Origin: Pseudomonadota bacterium
GTDB lineage: Bacteria > Myxococcota_A > Bradymonadia > Bradymonadales > GCA-2716585
DNA: 64,000 nt
Assembly: GCA_005804885.1 (NCBI GenBank)
Contig: SYOX01000219.1
Coordinates: forward strand, 1 to 64,000
Reading direction: 5' to 3'
Each line of letters begins with the position of its first letter. Positions within the stretch are counted from its first letter, which is position 1. Below the pieces are notes generated by a model. That model did no database searches. It was not told where the DNA came from and worked only from the letters and a program-made list of their open reading frames with translations. Positions 8,765 through 19,100 of the stretch are shown here, piece after piece. A program made the position numbers and the translations under genes.

Positions 8765-11494
8765 TCAGCGATCCAGGTAGAGATCCCAGCGGATCCGGCG
8801 TGCGCTGCGGGCCGAGAGGGTCAGCCCCCCGGCCTGGAGGTCGCCCGCGGCCATCGAGAGGCGCAGGCGCTCAAGGCCGCCGGAGAGCGGCTCGCGCAGG
8901 TAGCAGCCGAGGCAGGTGGACAGCTCGGCCTCGTCGCGCGCCTCGACGAGCGCCGACAGATCAAGCCCCCCGCCCCAGGTGACCGACAGCGTGTCGCCGT
9001 CGTGCAGGGCGAAGGTGGCCCGCCCCGTCCGGGTCGTGAGGTAGCCGAGCACGTCGTAGACGTCGGCGACGTCGCCGGGGCCCACGACCTCGGGGTGCTC
9101 CTCGCGATCGTCGAGGGTGTCGATGGTCGGATCGAGCAGCGGGATCAGGCCCCCGTCGCGCACGAAGAGGGGCAGGCGCGCCAGCGGGGCCTCGACCTCG
9201 ATCGCGTCGCCCGCGCCCGGCGCGCCCTCGACGACCTCGGCGATGTCCACCGCGCGGGCCTCGTCGAGGAAGAGGAAGCGCCCCGAGGGCAGCGGCACGC
9301 GCCTGGTCCGGGCGCCGCGCTCGACGACCGGCGCCACCAGCAGCGCGGGGCCGAAGTAGTAGGTGTCGTCGACCGAGGCCAGCCGCGGCTCGTCGGGGTG
9401 CTCGAAGAAGAGGTGGCGCATCGTCGGCGCCCCGGTGGCCGTCGCCTCGTGGGCCAGCGTCATCAAGTAGGGCAGCAGCCGCGTGTGCAGCCGCGCGTAG
9501 GTCCGCCACGCCTCGGTCGCGGCCGGCGCGTCGAAGATGCTGGCCTTGCGGCCGCCGCCCTGGATGCAGGCGTCCTGGTCCTGCATGTTGGACGACATCG
9601 ACCCCTGCTGGATCCAGCGCACCAGCAGCTCCTCGTCGGCCGCCTCGGCGCCGTCCGCGATGCAATGGAAGCCGTTGATGTCGCCCCCCGAGTGCGGCGC
9701 CCCCGACAGGCCCAGGTTGACGCCCGCCCGGATCATGCTCGGCAGCCCGTCCGAGTCCTCAAAGGAGGCCGCCGGGTCCCCCGACCACACCATCGGGCTG
9801 TACTGCCACGCCCCCGTGTAGCCGCTGCGCGCAAAGCTCAACCATTGCCCCGCCAGCGGCCCCGCCTCCATGTGCTCCCACGCCGCCTTCTGGTACAGCA
9901 CCGGGTAGAGGTTGTGGACCTCCTCGCCCAGCATCCCATTGGCGGCCACGTCCAGCGGCTGGACGTACTCCCCGAAGTCGTACATCCACCCCGAGTAGCC
10001 CAGCTCCACGCCGATCGGCAGCAGTTCTTGCTGGAACCAGCCCGTCGCCTCGGGGTTCGTAAAGTCGATCATGGCCACCGTCACCAGCGTGCCGCTGATC
10101 AAGAAGACCTCCGAGGGCTCCCCGCTGGCGTTCTTGATGAACCACCCCTCCTCGATCGCCCGCTCGACGTGCGCCCGCAGCGGGTTGTCCTCGGCCATGT
10201 CCAGCAGCGAGTTGTAATAGCAGTTCATCCGGTAGCCCAGCCCGTCTCCGAAGGCCGTCCACGCCCGCAGCTCATCCTCGATCCCGACGTGGCTGCCGCG
10301 CGGCAGGACGTGCATCGCGTCGTCGGCCGACGTGATCGCCAGATCCATCTGCCGCATCGCCTCCAGCTCATGCACCCCCCCCTGCATGTCTCGACGGTTG
10401 ATCCGACGCCGCGGCCCGAAGGTCCACGCGGGGGGCAACATCGGCCGCCCCACCGTCCCCGTGAAGCGATCCAGCAGGTGGTGCGGCCACGGCCTCGGAT
10501 CGTCCGGGATAGGCGTGTAGACCTCGAAGGCCAGCCGCGTCCCGATGTGCTGCGCCCTCCAGGCCTCCGGGCGCTCGGTGGTCAGGTTGAACTCATTGCG
10601 CCAGGTCGTGTCGAACCAGAACCCGTAACCCCGCGTCGACATGAAGAAAGGCACCGGATAATAGGCCATCGCCTCGCCGTTCGGGATGGGGTTTCGCGGC
10701 CCCGCCAGATCCCCCTCGCCGGTCCCGATCCCGCCCTCCTCCGCGAAGCTGTAGACGTCCACCCCGCGCTGGTTCGTCCGGTTGAAGCGCTCCCCGAAGC
10801 CCAGGAAGCCCTCGTCCTCCGGCGACTCAAAGGCCACGCCCCACGCCCTCGGCGTCGGCGGCGCCCCATCCAGCGCGCTCAAGGACGCCTCGACCCGCAG
10901 CGCCGAGGGCCTCACCTCGAAGCGCACCTCCACCCGCAGCGGGCGGCAAGCCTCCGCCGCCGGATCAGGCCCCTGCAAGGTCAGCGTCAGCCCCTCCTCC
11001 TCCTCGGCCCCGATCACGACCCAGCCGTCTCGCCAGGGCTCCAGCCTCGGGTTGAAGTTGAAGTAGCCCGGCGACAGCCCAGGCCGCCACTGGATCGACC
11101 CGCCCGTCCACGCCAGCGCCCCATAGCCATCGCCCGACCCCGCCCCCAGCGTCCTCAACACCACCGCGCCGGCCCCGTCGCGCGCCTCCCACGACAGCGG
11201 CGACCGCCGCACCTCGACCGAGATCCCCTCGGCCTCAAGCCGCCAGCTCTCGGGCAGGCCGCCCCCGTCCGGGGCCTCGTCCACGGGCACGCACGGCTCG
11301 CTCGCGTCGGGATCGCCCGCGTCGGGATCGCCCGCGTCGCCCTCAAGCCCGGCGTCGGGCTCGGCGCCCGCGTCGGGCTCGGCGCCAGCGTCGTCGATCT
11401 GGAGCGGCGCGTCCGAGGTCTTCGGATCGCCGCACCCGCTCAAGGCGGCCATCAGCGCGATTGGAGCAACAGCCCAGGGGCGACGGGTCATCAT
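8765..11494 (-). CDS. Glycoside hydrolase family 31 lipoprotein (alpha-glucosidase-like)
   Basis: A 909-residue exported lipoprotein: the signal peptide ends LSGC, followed by an Asp/Ala/Glu-rich linker (repeated DAGAEPDAG). The catalytic part is GH31: the nucleophile lies in GWMYDFGEYV, and the acid/base Asp is likely the one in VWSGDPAASFED. LSGAPHSGGDINGF marks the conserved GH31 strand. A C-terminal beta domain follows. The enzyme should hydrolyse alpha-glycosidic bonds of oligosaccharides outside the inner membrane. The DFGEY form of the nucleophile motif occurs in sulfoquinovosidases, but I see no sulfonate-binding signature, so specificity is open. Two ATGs are adjacent (11494 and 11491) behind GAGGAG. 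Divergent from the CHAT gene, sharing a roughly 200-bp promoter region. Confidence 0.85.
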   Translation of the reverse strand: MMTRRPWAVAPIALMAALSGCGDPKTSDAPLQIDDAGAEPDAGAEPDAGLEGDAGDPDAGDPDASEPCVPVDEAPDGGGLPESWRLEAEGISVEVRRSPLSWEARDGAGAVVLRTLGAGSGDGYGALAWTGGSIQWRPGLSPGYFNFNPRLEPWRDGWVVIGAEEEEGLTLTLQGPDPAAEACRPLRVEVRFEVRPSALRVEASLSALDGAPPTPRAWGVAFESPEDEGFLGFGERFNRTNQRGVDVYSFAEEGGIGTGEGDLAGPRNPIPNGEAMAYYPVPFFMSTRGYGFWFDTTWRNEFNLTTERPEAWRAQHIGTRLAFEVYTPIPDDPRPWPHHLLDRFTGTVGRPMLPPAWTFGPRRRINRRDMQGGVHELEAMRQMDLAITSADDAMHVLPRGSHVGIEDELRAWTAFGDGLGYRMNCYYNSLLDMAEDNPLRAHVERAIEEGWFIKNASGEPSEVFLISGTLVTVAMIDFTNPEATGWFQQELLPIGVELGYSGWMYDFGEYVQPLDVAANGMLGEEVHNLYPVLYQKAAWEHMEAGPLAGQWLSFARSGYTGAWQYSPMVWSGDPAASFEDSDGLPSMIRAGVNLGLSGAPHSGGDINGFHCIADGAEAADEELLVRWIQQGSMSSNMQDQDACIQGGGRKASIFDAPAATEAWRTYARLHTRLLPYLMTLAHEATATGAPTMRHLFFEHPDEPRLASVDDTYYFGPALLVAPVVERGARTRRVPLPSGRFLFLDEARAVDIAEVVEGAPGAGDAIEVEAPLARLPLFVRDGGLIPLLDPTIDTLDDREEHPEVVGPGDVADVYDVLGYLTTRTGRATFALHDGDTLSVTWGGGLDLSALVEARDEAELSTCLGCYLREPLSGGLERLRLSMAAGDLQAGGLTLSARSARRIRWDLYLDR

Positions 11495-11692
11495 GCGATC
11501 TCCTCGACGTGTCGCGCCCCATGCGGGCGCCCCCCCCATTCTGAAAGCCCACCGCCTCCGAGGCAACCTCGCTCTGCTCTTCGCCCTCGGCGGTCTCTCG
11601 ACGACTTGATCCTGAAAGCGTCAGAGGGTCCTTTCAGCGCGCGGAGTCTGTTACAATGGGGAACAGAACAGGCCAGAGGTGGAGGGGGGATC

Positions 11693-14600
11693 ATGGGCGT
11701 GAGCGGGCGTTTGTGGGTTGTCGCGGTGCTTTCCTTGTCGCTGTGGGGGTGTCCGCCGACGGAGGTGCCGCCGCTCGCCGACATGGGGCTCTCGGCGCCG
11801 GAGGTGACGAACGCGGAGGCGGCCGATAGGGGCGTGTGGCTGCGGGCGGTGGCCGAGAAGGTCGCGGCGGGTGATGAGGCCGGTGTGCAGGCGATGGTGG
11901 ACGAGGCGCCGGCCCGCGCGATCGGCGCGGCGACGGATCTCGGCTTCGACATCCTCGACGCCAGCCTCTCCGACCCGCCCACGCCGCCGATGATCGAGGG
12001 CGGCCAGCGCGTCCTTGAGGCGCTGCTGGCGGCGCTTGGGCCGAGGGCCGCGGGGCTGGAGGGCTTCGCGGCGCGGGTGGCCGGGGCGAGCAAGGCGAAC
12101 AACACGCTTCAGGGCGGGGAGGCCGCGCACCCCGCCGAGCGCGCGCTCCACGGCTACCTGGAGGTGTCGAGCATCGAGGACATGAGCGCGCCGGGTCAGC
12201 GAGAGAGGAAGATCGCGCTGGCCGAAGCTTGCGCCCAGGACAGCGCGCGGGCGGGCTCGGTCAAGGGGGTGGCCTACTGCCTGAGCGCCCAGATCGTGGC
12301 GCGGATCGAGGACGAGGCGCTGCGGGAGCGGGGCGAGCGCGACATCGGGGCGATGTGCGGGCTGCTCGAAGGGCTCGGGGATCGCTACGAGATCGCCGCG
12401 TGTCACCTCATCCGGGCCTACGATCACCTGCTGTCGGGGCGCCTTGAGCCGACGATCGAGGAGGCCCGGGTGTGTCGGGCGATCATCGAGCAAGAGGGAT
12501 GGACGGGGACGCGCAATTACGAGAACTGCCTGGCGCTGGGGTACAACGCGGCCACGGCGAGGCAGGATCTGTCGGGCGCGGCGCTGGAGTTCGGGCCGCC
12601 GCTGGCCGAGCTCGTGCGGGCGCGCGACGGGGCGCAGGCGGCCTTGGGCATCGACGAGACCTTGACGCTGGTGGCCATCGGGGCGCTGGAGGGGATGGAG
12701 CTGGGGCGAGAGCCGGCGCGGGTCAAGGCGCTGGCGAGGCAGATGGCCGTGTCGGGTCAGTTCGCCGCGGAGGGTCACGCGGCGGGGGGCCGGCCGGAGA
12801 TCGCCGGGATCGTGGCGCTTCGGATGGGTCGGGTGGCGCTGGACACGCTGACGTCCAAGGATGAGGCGGTGATGCTGGCCCGCAAGGCGCTGGAGTTCTT
12901 CAAGGTGGCCGGAGAGACGCAGGATCCCAACGGGCGCGCGGCGCGGCACGCGGCGCGGGTGCTGCTGGGGCGGGCGCTGGGGGATCAGGAGGGGGTGCCG
13001 GTGCTGGAGGAGGCGGCGCGGCTGGCCGAGGCGCAGGGGATGATCGCCGAGGCGGGCCACGCGCGCGTGACGCTGGGGGACAAGACCAACGTCGAGCGCC
13101 AGAAGATCGCGGTGTACTGGCAGGCGGTGCAGGACGGTCGCAAGTCCGGGGACAAGCGCCTGATGACGATGGCGCTGGCGCGGATCGGGCATACGACCAA
13201 GGACAAGAAGGATTTTGGGGGTTTTCTCAAGCGGGCGGTCAAGGTGGCCGCCGAGGTCGGCCCGGATTACGAGGAGGGCTTCCGGCGTCAGCTCGTCGAC
13301 GACATGATGTCGCGCAAGCAATACAGGCAGGCGGTCAAGTACGCCGACGAGTGCGTGAGCTGGGCCGCGAATCAGGGTCGAAAGGGCGACGAGCTGGCCT
13401 TCGTGCTGGCCGCCGCCGGCGCGCGCGAGAAGCAGCCGGGCAAGGGGGGGAGGGCCGAGGCCGTGGCCTTCCTGGAGCGCTACGCGGCGGCCTTCGGCAC
13501 ACGGGGCGAGGCGGCCTTGCAGATCAAGGCGCTGGTGGAGCTGGCGCAGGTCAGGGCCAGGGGGCCTTCACCGGACTTCGAGGGGGCCGAGCGGGATCTG
13601 AGGTCGGCGGCGGCGATGCTGGGTCCGTCCAAGGCCTCGGCGGCGCTGATACGGGAGGTCGTGCAGCTGAACTTGATCCCGATGATGGGGCGGCGGGACT
13701 TCCACGAGGCGATGCTCAAGCGGGGCCTCAAGGCCGACGAGATCGGCTCGGGCGTCGTGGACAAGGTCAGGCCGATGTTCGACCGCAAGGCGATCGAGCT
13801 GCGGGATCAGGGCGCGCTGCTGGAGTCGGCGCTGGGGTTGATGGAGGGGACGGAGGACAAGGAGTCGCAGGCGCTGATGATGATGTTGCTGGCGAGCTTC
13901 TACGAGCGGGTGGGGAGGGCCGGGGAGGCGATGGGGCTGTGCCAGCGGATGCTGGAGCTGTCGGCGGCGCTTGAGGCCGGCGAGGGTGCGGGGCCGAGGC
14001 CGAACCCGACTCGGGAGCAGGTGATCTTCCCGATGCCCGTCAACCGGGCGCTGGAGTGCAAGGCGCGGCTGCTGCGGAGCCTCGGGCGGGCCTCCTTCGA
14101 CGGGGCGTTGAGGCAGGCGAGCCTGGATGAGGCGATCGAGATCCTGGATCTGGCCCGCGGGGTCAGCGAGGACAGCGTGGTGGGGATCGCGACGAGCTCC
14201 GGGGCGGTGATCAAGATCTCGGTGCCCTTCGACGAGGAGGGTTATGTGGAGATGCTGGTCGAGGCGGGGCACAAGGCCAGGGCGCTGGAGGCGCTGGAGC
14301 GGATTCGCAACGAGGAGATGCGCGGGCACCTGGAGCTCAAGACGCTGGCGCTCAAGGACGAGGGGGCGTCGAAGGCGCTGGCGGAGGTCGACGCGCTCGA
14401 GGCGCGCGAGAAGCAGACGATCCAGGCGATCCGGCAGACGCTGCAGCAGCCGGTGTCGGCGGACAAGGACAAGGCGCTGGCCGAGCTCAACGCGCAGCTG
14501 GCCGAGGGGCGCCGGGAGTTCTTCGCGCGGCTCCAGGAGTTGGAGGCGAAGTACCCGGAGTACGCGACGATGGTGCGCTTCACGTCGCTGGATCTGGCCG

Positions 14601-15688
14601 GTGTGCAGAAGCGGCTTCCGGCCGACGCGGTGTTGCTGGAGTATTTTCCGGCCCAGGATCAGCTCTACATCTTCGTGGTCACGCCGGAGGCCTTCGCGGT
14701 CGAGCGTGTGCCGATCCGGGCCGAGCAGCTCTTCGCGCTGACCGAGCGGCTCAGGGCGCTGGTGCAGACGGCGCCGCAGGGGCAGCTGGAGCTGGCCACG
14801 CGGGGGTTCAAGGCGCGGGCGGTGTCGCTGGAGGGGTCTGCGGGGGATCAGGGCGACGTGCTGGCGATCAGCGCGGCGCTTCACGAGGCCTTGATCGCGC
14901 CGGTGGAGCGCCTTGCGCCGCCGGGCAAGGTGTTGATGCTGGTGCCGGCCGGGCCGATGAACTACCTGCCCTTTGCGGCGCTGGGGCGGCCCTCGGGGGG
15001 GCGCTTCCGCTTCGTGGCCGAGGACTACGGGCTGGCGGTGCTGCCTTCGTTCAAGCACCTCGACGCGCTGCTGTCGCGCAAGGGGTCGCCGACGGACGCG
15101 GGGGCGATGATGGCGCTGGGCAACCCGGACGGGACGCTGCCGGGGGCCTCGACGGAGGCCAGGGCGGTGGCGGCGCTCTTCGAGGGGGCGCGGCTGCTGA
15201 CGGACGCGGAGGCGACGCGGGGCTGGTTCGAGGCCCAGTCGGCCAACAGCCAGCTGATCCACCTGGCCACCCACGCGGTGCTCAACCCGAAGGACCCGAT
15301 GGCCTCCTTCATCGTGCTGGGCAAGGGGGAGGGGGCAGAGGCGCGGCTCTCGGTGCGGGACATCTACGGCTTGCAGCTGAGCGGGTCGCCCCTGGTGACG
15401 CTGTCGGCCTGCAATACGGCGATGGGGCGCGAGAACCCGGGGGCGGAGCTGGCCTCGCTGGCCCAGGCCTTCGGGATCGCGGGGGCGCCGACGATCCTGG
15501 CCTCCTTGTGGGAGGTGCCCGACGAGGCCACGCGCGACCTGATGATCGCCTTCTACACGGGGCTCCGCAGCAAGCCGGCCGCCGAGGCGCTGGCGGCGGC
15601 CCAGCGCCAGATGATCCAGAACCCGGCCACGGCCCACCCCTTCTACTGGGCGGCCTTCTCGCTCATCGGCCACCCGGGCGCCCGCTGA
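11693..15688 (+). CDS. TPR-CHAT protease-like lipoprotein
   Basis: A 1331-residue protein with a signal peptide ending LWGC (lipobox), then a long helical region with TPR-like repeats (about residues 60-900), a coiled-coil-like part and a C-terminal CHAT domain. CHAT is a caspase-like peptidase fold; the catalytic pair appears intact, with His1194 in HLATHA and Cys1240 in LSACNT, followed by LASLWEVPDEAT typical of the family. TPR-CHAT proteins are usually cytoplasmic (for example the Craspase partner), so a lipid-anchored form would act outside the cytoplasm if the lipobox is used. GGAGGGGGGATC precedes the ATG; the frame is open for 3 kb upstream but is antisense to GH31 there. Substrate unknown. 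Confidence 0.88.
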   Translation: MGVSGRLWVVAVLSLSLWGCPPTEVPPLADMGLSAPEVTNAEAADRGVWLRAVAEKVAAGDEAGVQAMVDEAPARAIGAATDLGFDILDASLSDPPTPPMIEGGQRVLEALLAALGPRAAGLEGFAARVAGASKANNTLQGGEAAHPAERALHGYLEVSSIEDMSAPGQRERKIALAEACAQDSARAGSVKGVAYCLSAQIVARIEDEALRERGERDIGAMCGLLEGLGDRYEIAACHLIRAYDHLLSGRLEPTIEEARVCRAIIEQEGWTGTRNYENCLALGYNAATARQDLSGAALEFGPPLAELVRARDGAQAALGIDETLTLVAIGALEGMELGREPARVKALARQMAVSGQFAAEGHAAGGRPEIAGIVALRMGRVALDTLTSKDEAVMLARKALEFFKVAGETQDPNGRAARHAARVLLGRALGDQEGVPVLEEAARLAEAQGMIAEAGHARVTLGDKTNVERQKIAVYWQAVQDGRKSGDKRLMTMALARIGHTTKDKKDFGGFLKRAVKVAAEVGPDYEEGFRRQLVDDMMSRKQYRQAVKYADECVSWAANQGRKGDELAFVLAAAGAREKQPGKGGRAEAVAFLERYAAAFGTRGEAALQIKALVELAQVRARGPSPDFEGAERDLRSAAAMLGPSKASAALIREVVQLNLIPMMGRRDFHEAMLKRGLKADEIGSGVVDKVRPMFDRKAIELRDQGALLESALGLMEGTEDKESQALMMMLLASFYERVGRAGEAMGLCQRMLELSAALEAGEGAGPRPNPTREQVIFPMPVNRALECKARLLRSLGRASFDGALRQASLDEAIEILDLARGVSEDSVVGIATSSGAVIKISVPFDEEGYVEMLVEAGHKARALEALERIRNEEMRGHLELKTLALKDEGASKALAEVDALEAREKQTIQAIRQTLQQPVSADKDKALAELNAQLAEGRREFFARLQELEAKYPEYATMVRFTSLDLAGVQKRLPADAVLLEYFPAQDQLYIFVVTPEAFAVERVPIRAEQLFALTERLRALVQTAPQGQLELATRGFKARAVSLEGSAGDQGDVLAISAALHEALIAPVERLAPPGKVLMLVPAGPMNYLPFAALGRPSGGRFRFVAEDYGLAVLPSFKHLDALLSRKGSPTDAGAMMALGNPDGTLPGASTEARAVAALFEGARLLTDAEATRGWFEAQSANSQLIHLATHAVLNPKDPMASFIVLGKGEGAEARLSVRDIYGLQLSGSPLVTLSACNTAMGRENPGAELASLAQAFGIAGAPTILASLWEVPDEATRDLMIAFYTGLRSKPAAEALAAAQRQMIQNPATAHPFYWAAFSLIGHPGAR

Positions 15689-15726
15689 GGGTCGCGTCGG
15701 CTTCGTGGACGCACACGTCGAGATCG

Positions 15727-16090
15727 GCGAACTCCACCCCCTGTCCCCCTCCTCGCTCCACGAGGAGGGGGGACGCCCGTATTACGGGCAAGGTGGAGCG
15801 GCGAACTCCACCCCCTGTCCCCTCCTCGCTCCACGAGGAGGGGGGACGCCCGTATTACGGACACGTCGGGATCGATCCCCGCCCCGACGACTGTTCCCGA
15901 CGGGGTCTCGCCACCCGCCCCAGGCGGCCAGTGATCCCGGCGAAGGCTCCTGCGGCCCACCCCCCCAAGTCATCCTGCCCACCCAACGAGCCCACCCCCG
16001 ATCCACCGTGTCCGTATACGAGCGTCCCCCCGAGAGGCACTGCCTCCCTTGTGAAACGAGGAGGGGGACAGGGGGTGGAGTTCGCCGATC
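15727..16090. repeat. Three copies of a 35-60 bp repeat, two direct and one inverted
   Basis: Two direct copies of GCGAACTCCACCCCCTGTCC, CCTCCTCGCTCCACGAGGAG and GGGACGCCCGTATTACGG lie at 15727-15787 and 15801-15860. A third copy of the first half lies inverted at 16057-16090. Each contains a small hairpin CCTCG-ctcca-CGAGG. The rest of this roughly 500-base gap between the CHAT gene and the phospholipase-like gene contains no recognisable gene. Probably a REP-type intergenic repeat. Confidence 0.75.
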
Positions 16091-16185
16091 ACACCAGGGG
16101 CGCCGTGATGGTGGGTGTGGACGCGGCGCCGAGGTTGGAGTAGTCTTTCTGGAGCCAGAAATCTCCTGATGAAGCGGGGTCCGCA

Positions 16186-19100
16186 ATGAAGCAAGTCGAG
16201 CGGCGCAGTCGTTGCGCCTGTTGGGCGGTGTGCGCCGCGCTGTTGCTGTCGTTGGCGTGGTCGAGTGCGGCTGAGGCGTATCCGACGCGGGTGCACATCA
16301 TGCTGTCGAACAAGATCCGGGACGCGCTGGTGGCCTCGGGCGACGGGACGATCCAGCTTCGGGGCTCGCCGCACACGGTCAAGCTCCCGATGCAGGACGC
16401 CGACGCGATCGTGGACTTCCCGCTGGCCTTCCGGGCCGGCGCCGTCGGGCCAGACAACCTGCTCTTCCCGGGCATGACGGACGCGACCCACGGGATGCAC
16501 TTCCACCCCTTTGACCAGTGCGAGGCGCTCTACGAGGACGCCTTCAACGGCGAGGAGCGCGCCTACGCCCTGGGGTGCTTCCTGCACGGCTCGACGGACG
16601 CCGTCGCGCACCACTTCGTCAACTTCTTCGCCGGCGAGACCTTCACCCTCAACCCGATCACGAGCCGGCGCGAGAGCAGCTTCTCCAACGTCGCCCGGCA
16701 CATCCTGATCGAGGGGATGATCATGGACGCGGCCGCGGCCGGCGAGCCGGGCAACTTCGCCACCGGCAAGATGCTCCACGCGATCCCGCGCAGCTTCGTG
16801 ATGCGCAATTACTTCAACGATCGCAGCCCCTTGTGGGCCTACATGGGCACCCACCAGCTGGAGGCCTTCGAGACCGAGACGGCGCGGCAGGATCCGGACG
16901 CGCTGCTGGTCGACGTCCTGCGGGAGCTGCAGTACGCCGCCATCGACCACCTGATCATGCTGCCGGTCTACCTGCGGGACGCCGAGCGGCGCCTGGCCCA
17001 CCTGGAGACGCGGGTGCGCCGGGCGATCTCCGACTACCAGGACCCCCGGACCGAGCGAGGCGCCCTGCTCAGGGTCGGCCCTGGTCGGGACGGGGTGGTC
17101 GGGACGGAGGACGACACGACGGGCTGCTCGGTGACCTGCCCGGAGGATTACGCCAGGTACTTCGTCTACATGGGGCTCGTGGCGCCGCGCTTTGACGCCA
17201 TGGGCCGCGAGCTGCCCTCGGCCTACGACAAGATCGAGGGCGAGACGGTCGATCGCCTCTATGAGTTCCTGCCGATCCTCCTTCAGACCATCGAGTCGCT
17301 CTCGGGCGCGCTCAACGGCCCCCTCAACGTCGACGGCTCCCAGGGCATCGACCTGGACAACCAGCAGGTCCAGCGGCTGCTGGCCCCCCTGGACGACTGG
17401 GTCGAGCGCACCTCGGACATCGACCACGGCGCCGTGGCCTACGCCGTGGTCCCCGACTGGATCCTCTCGATCACCCGCGCGCTGGACTCGGTCGGGCTCT
17501 CCATCGACGTGCCCGACGTCCTGAACCTGCTCTTCGGCCCCATCGTCCACCAGATCACCGAGGCGATCACCGACTTCGTCATCGAGGGCGCGCGCTTCTT
17601 CATCGAGGAGCTGCTCGACTTCGTCCTGACCCGCAAGGCCATCATCACCGACGAGTACGAGGAGCGCCTGTGGGCCAGCGCCCCGCCCGACGCCCCCGGC
17701 CACGCCCTGACCGACTATTACAACTCGGGCCTCTTCATCCACTCCTTCAACTTCGCCGCCGCCGCCTTCGCCAACCACGCCCTCGTGCTGCCGCAGGGCC
17801 AGGGCGAGATCGGCCACGGCCCGACCTCCTTTGACGCCTCCTACACCCTGGACTGGTCCCAGGCCGGCCTCTGCGAGCACCTGCGCGTCCCCATCTTCCC
17901 CCTCGGCATGAACGTCCAGGGGCTGCTCTCGCTCTCGATCGACGGCCAGGCCCGCGCCGCGACCATGATCGAGAACGCCCCCGTCGAGTGTCACGACGGC
18001 GACCTTGACCTCTTCGGCGCGCCGAGCGCCCAGAGCTGCGAGATCGTCAGCCTCGACGACCTGATCGCCGACCCCGACCACCGAGGCTCCATCTCCCGCG
18101 CCTTCCCCCCCACCTTCGACCCCTCGCCGCCAGCCTGTCGCGATCTCGTCGTCGACGGCCTGCCTGAGCCCGACTGCGGCGACGACTGCGAGGAGCCCGG
18201 CTGCCAGATCGACGGCGACTGCGCCCAGGGCCAGCGCTGCCTCCAGGGCCAGTGCGTCCGCCAGGACGGCCCCGATCCCCAGCCCGAGCCCGAGCCGACC
18301 CCCGAGGCCGCTGAGCCCGACGACAACAACGGCTTCACCAACAACGACGGCTTCACCGCCGCCCCGGCCGCCGCCGACGAGGGCTGCCAGGCCGCCTCGG
18401 GCGGCTCCCTGGCCCGAGGCCCTCGGGCCTTCGGGCCGCTGGCCCTCTTGCTTCTTGCCCTTGGGCCGCTGGCCCTCGGGCTCCTCGCCCTTCGCCGAGG
18501 CCGCGCCGCCACCGCGCCCCGCGCCGCCCGAAAGGCGCTCGCCTTGATCGCCGCGGCCCTGGCGATCGTCGCCGGGCTCGGCTGCGGCGACGCCGAGGGC
18601 CCCGAGCCGCTGATCGGCCCCGGCGTCGACGGCGGCGCCGAGCCCGAGCCCGATCCCTTCGACATGAGGGACGCCGGCACCCCGGACGCGATGAACCAGC
18701 CCGAGCCCGAGCCCGTGGCCGAGCCCGAGCCTGAGCCCGTGGCCGAGCCCGAACCCGAACCCGAGCCCGAGGCCCCCGATCTGGCCCGCGAGCTTCGCCG
18801 CAAGCTCTACGGCACGATCTGGCACGGGGAGCAGGAGCGCGATGAGGGCGGCCGGGCCCGCAACCGGGGCTTCGAGCTGATCTTCGACGACGCCTCCCTC
18901 TGGGCCGAGATCCGCAACCCCTTCGGCCCCGCGCGCCAGCGCGTGCTGCGCTCCTACGTGATCGAGGCCGACGGCGCCACCGTCAACAGCGTCGTCCAGT
19001 TCCCCGAAGGCTGGGAGCGCCCCCCGCGCCCTGGCGCCATGGAGACCTGGACGGTGGTGGTCGAGGAGGGCAACCCCAGGCGGCTGCGCATCTCCGGCCA

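Noticed and set aside
8765-11494. Assignment of the GH31 enzyme as sulfoquinovosidase
   Set aside because: Only the DFGEY form of the nucleophile motif agrees; no sulfonate-binding residues or sulfoglycolysis neighbours could be seen.
8681-11692. Upstream extension of the CHAT frame by about 1000 codons
   Set aside because: Antisense to the GH31 gene, Arg/Pro/His-rich, and a ribosome site plus lipoprotein signal lie at 11693.
11640-11692. TACAAT near 11652 as firm promoter of the CHAT gene
   Set aside because: A -10-like sequence exists, but no convincing -35 was found at proper spacing, so it is not listed as a feature.
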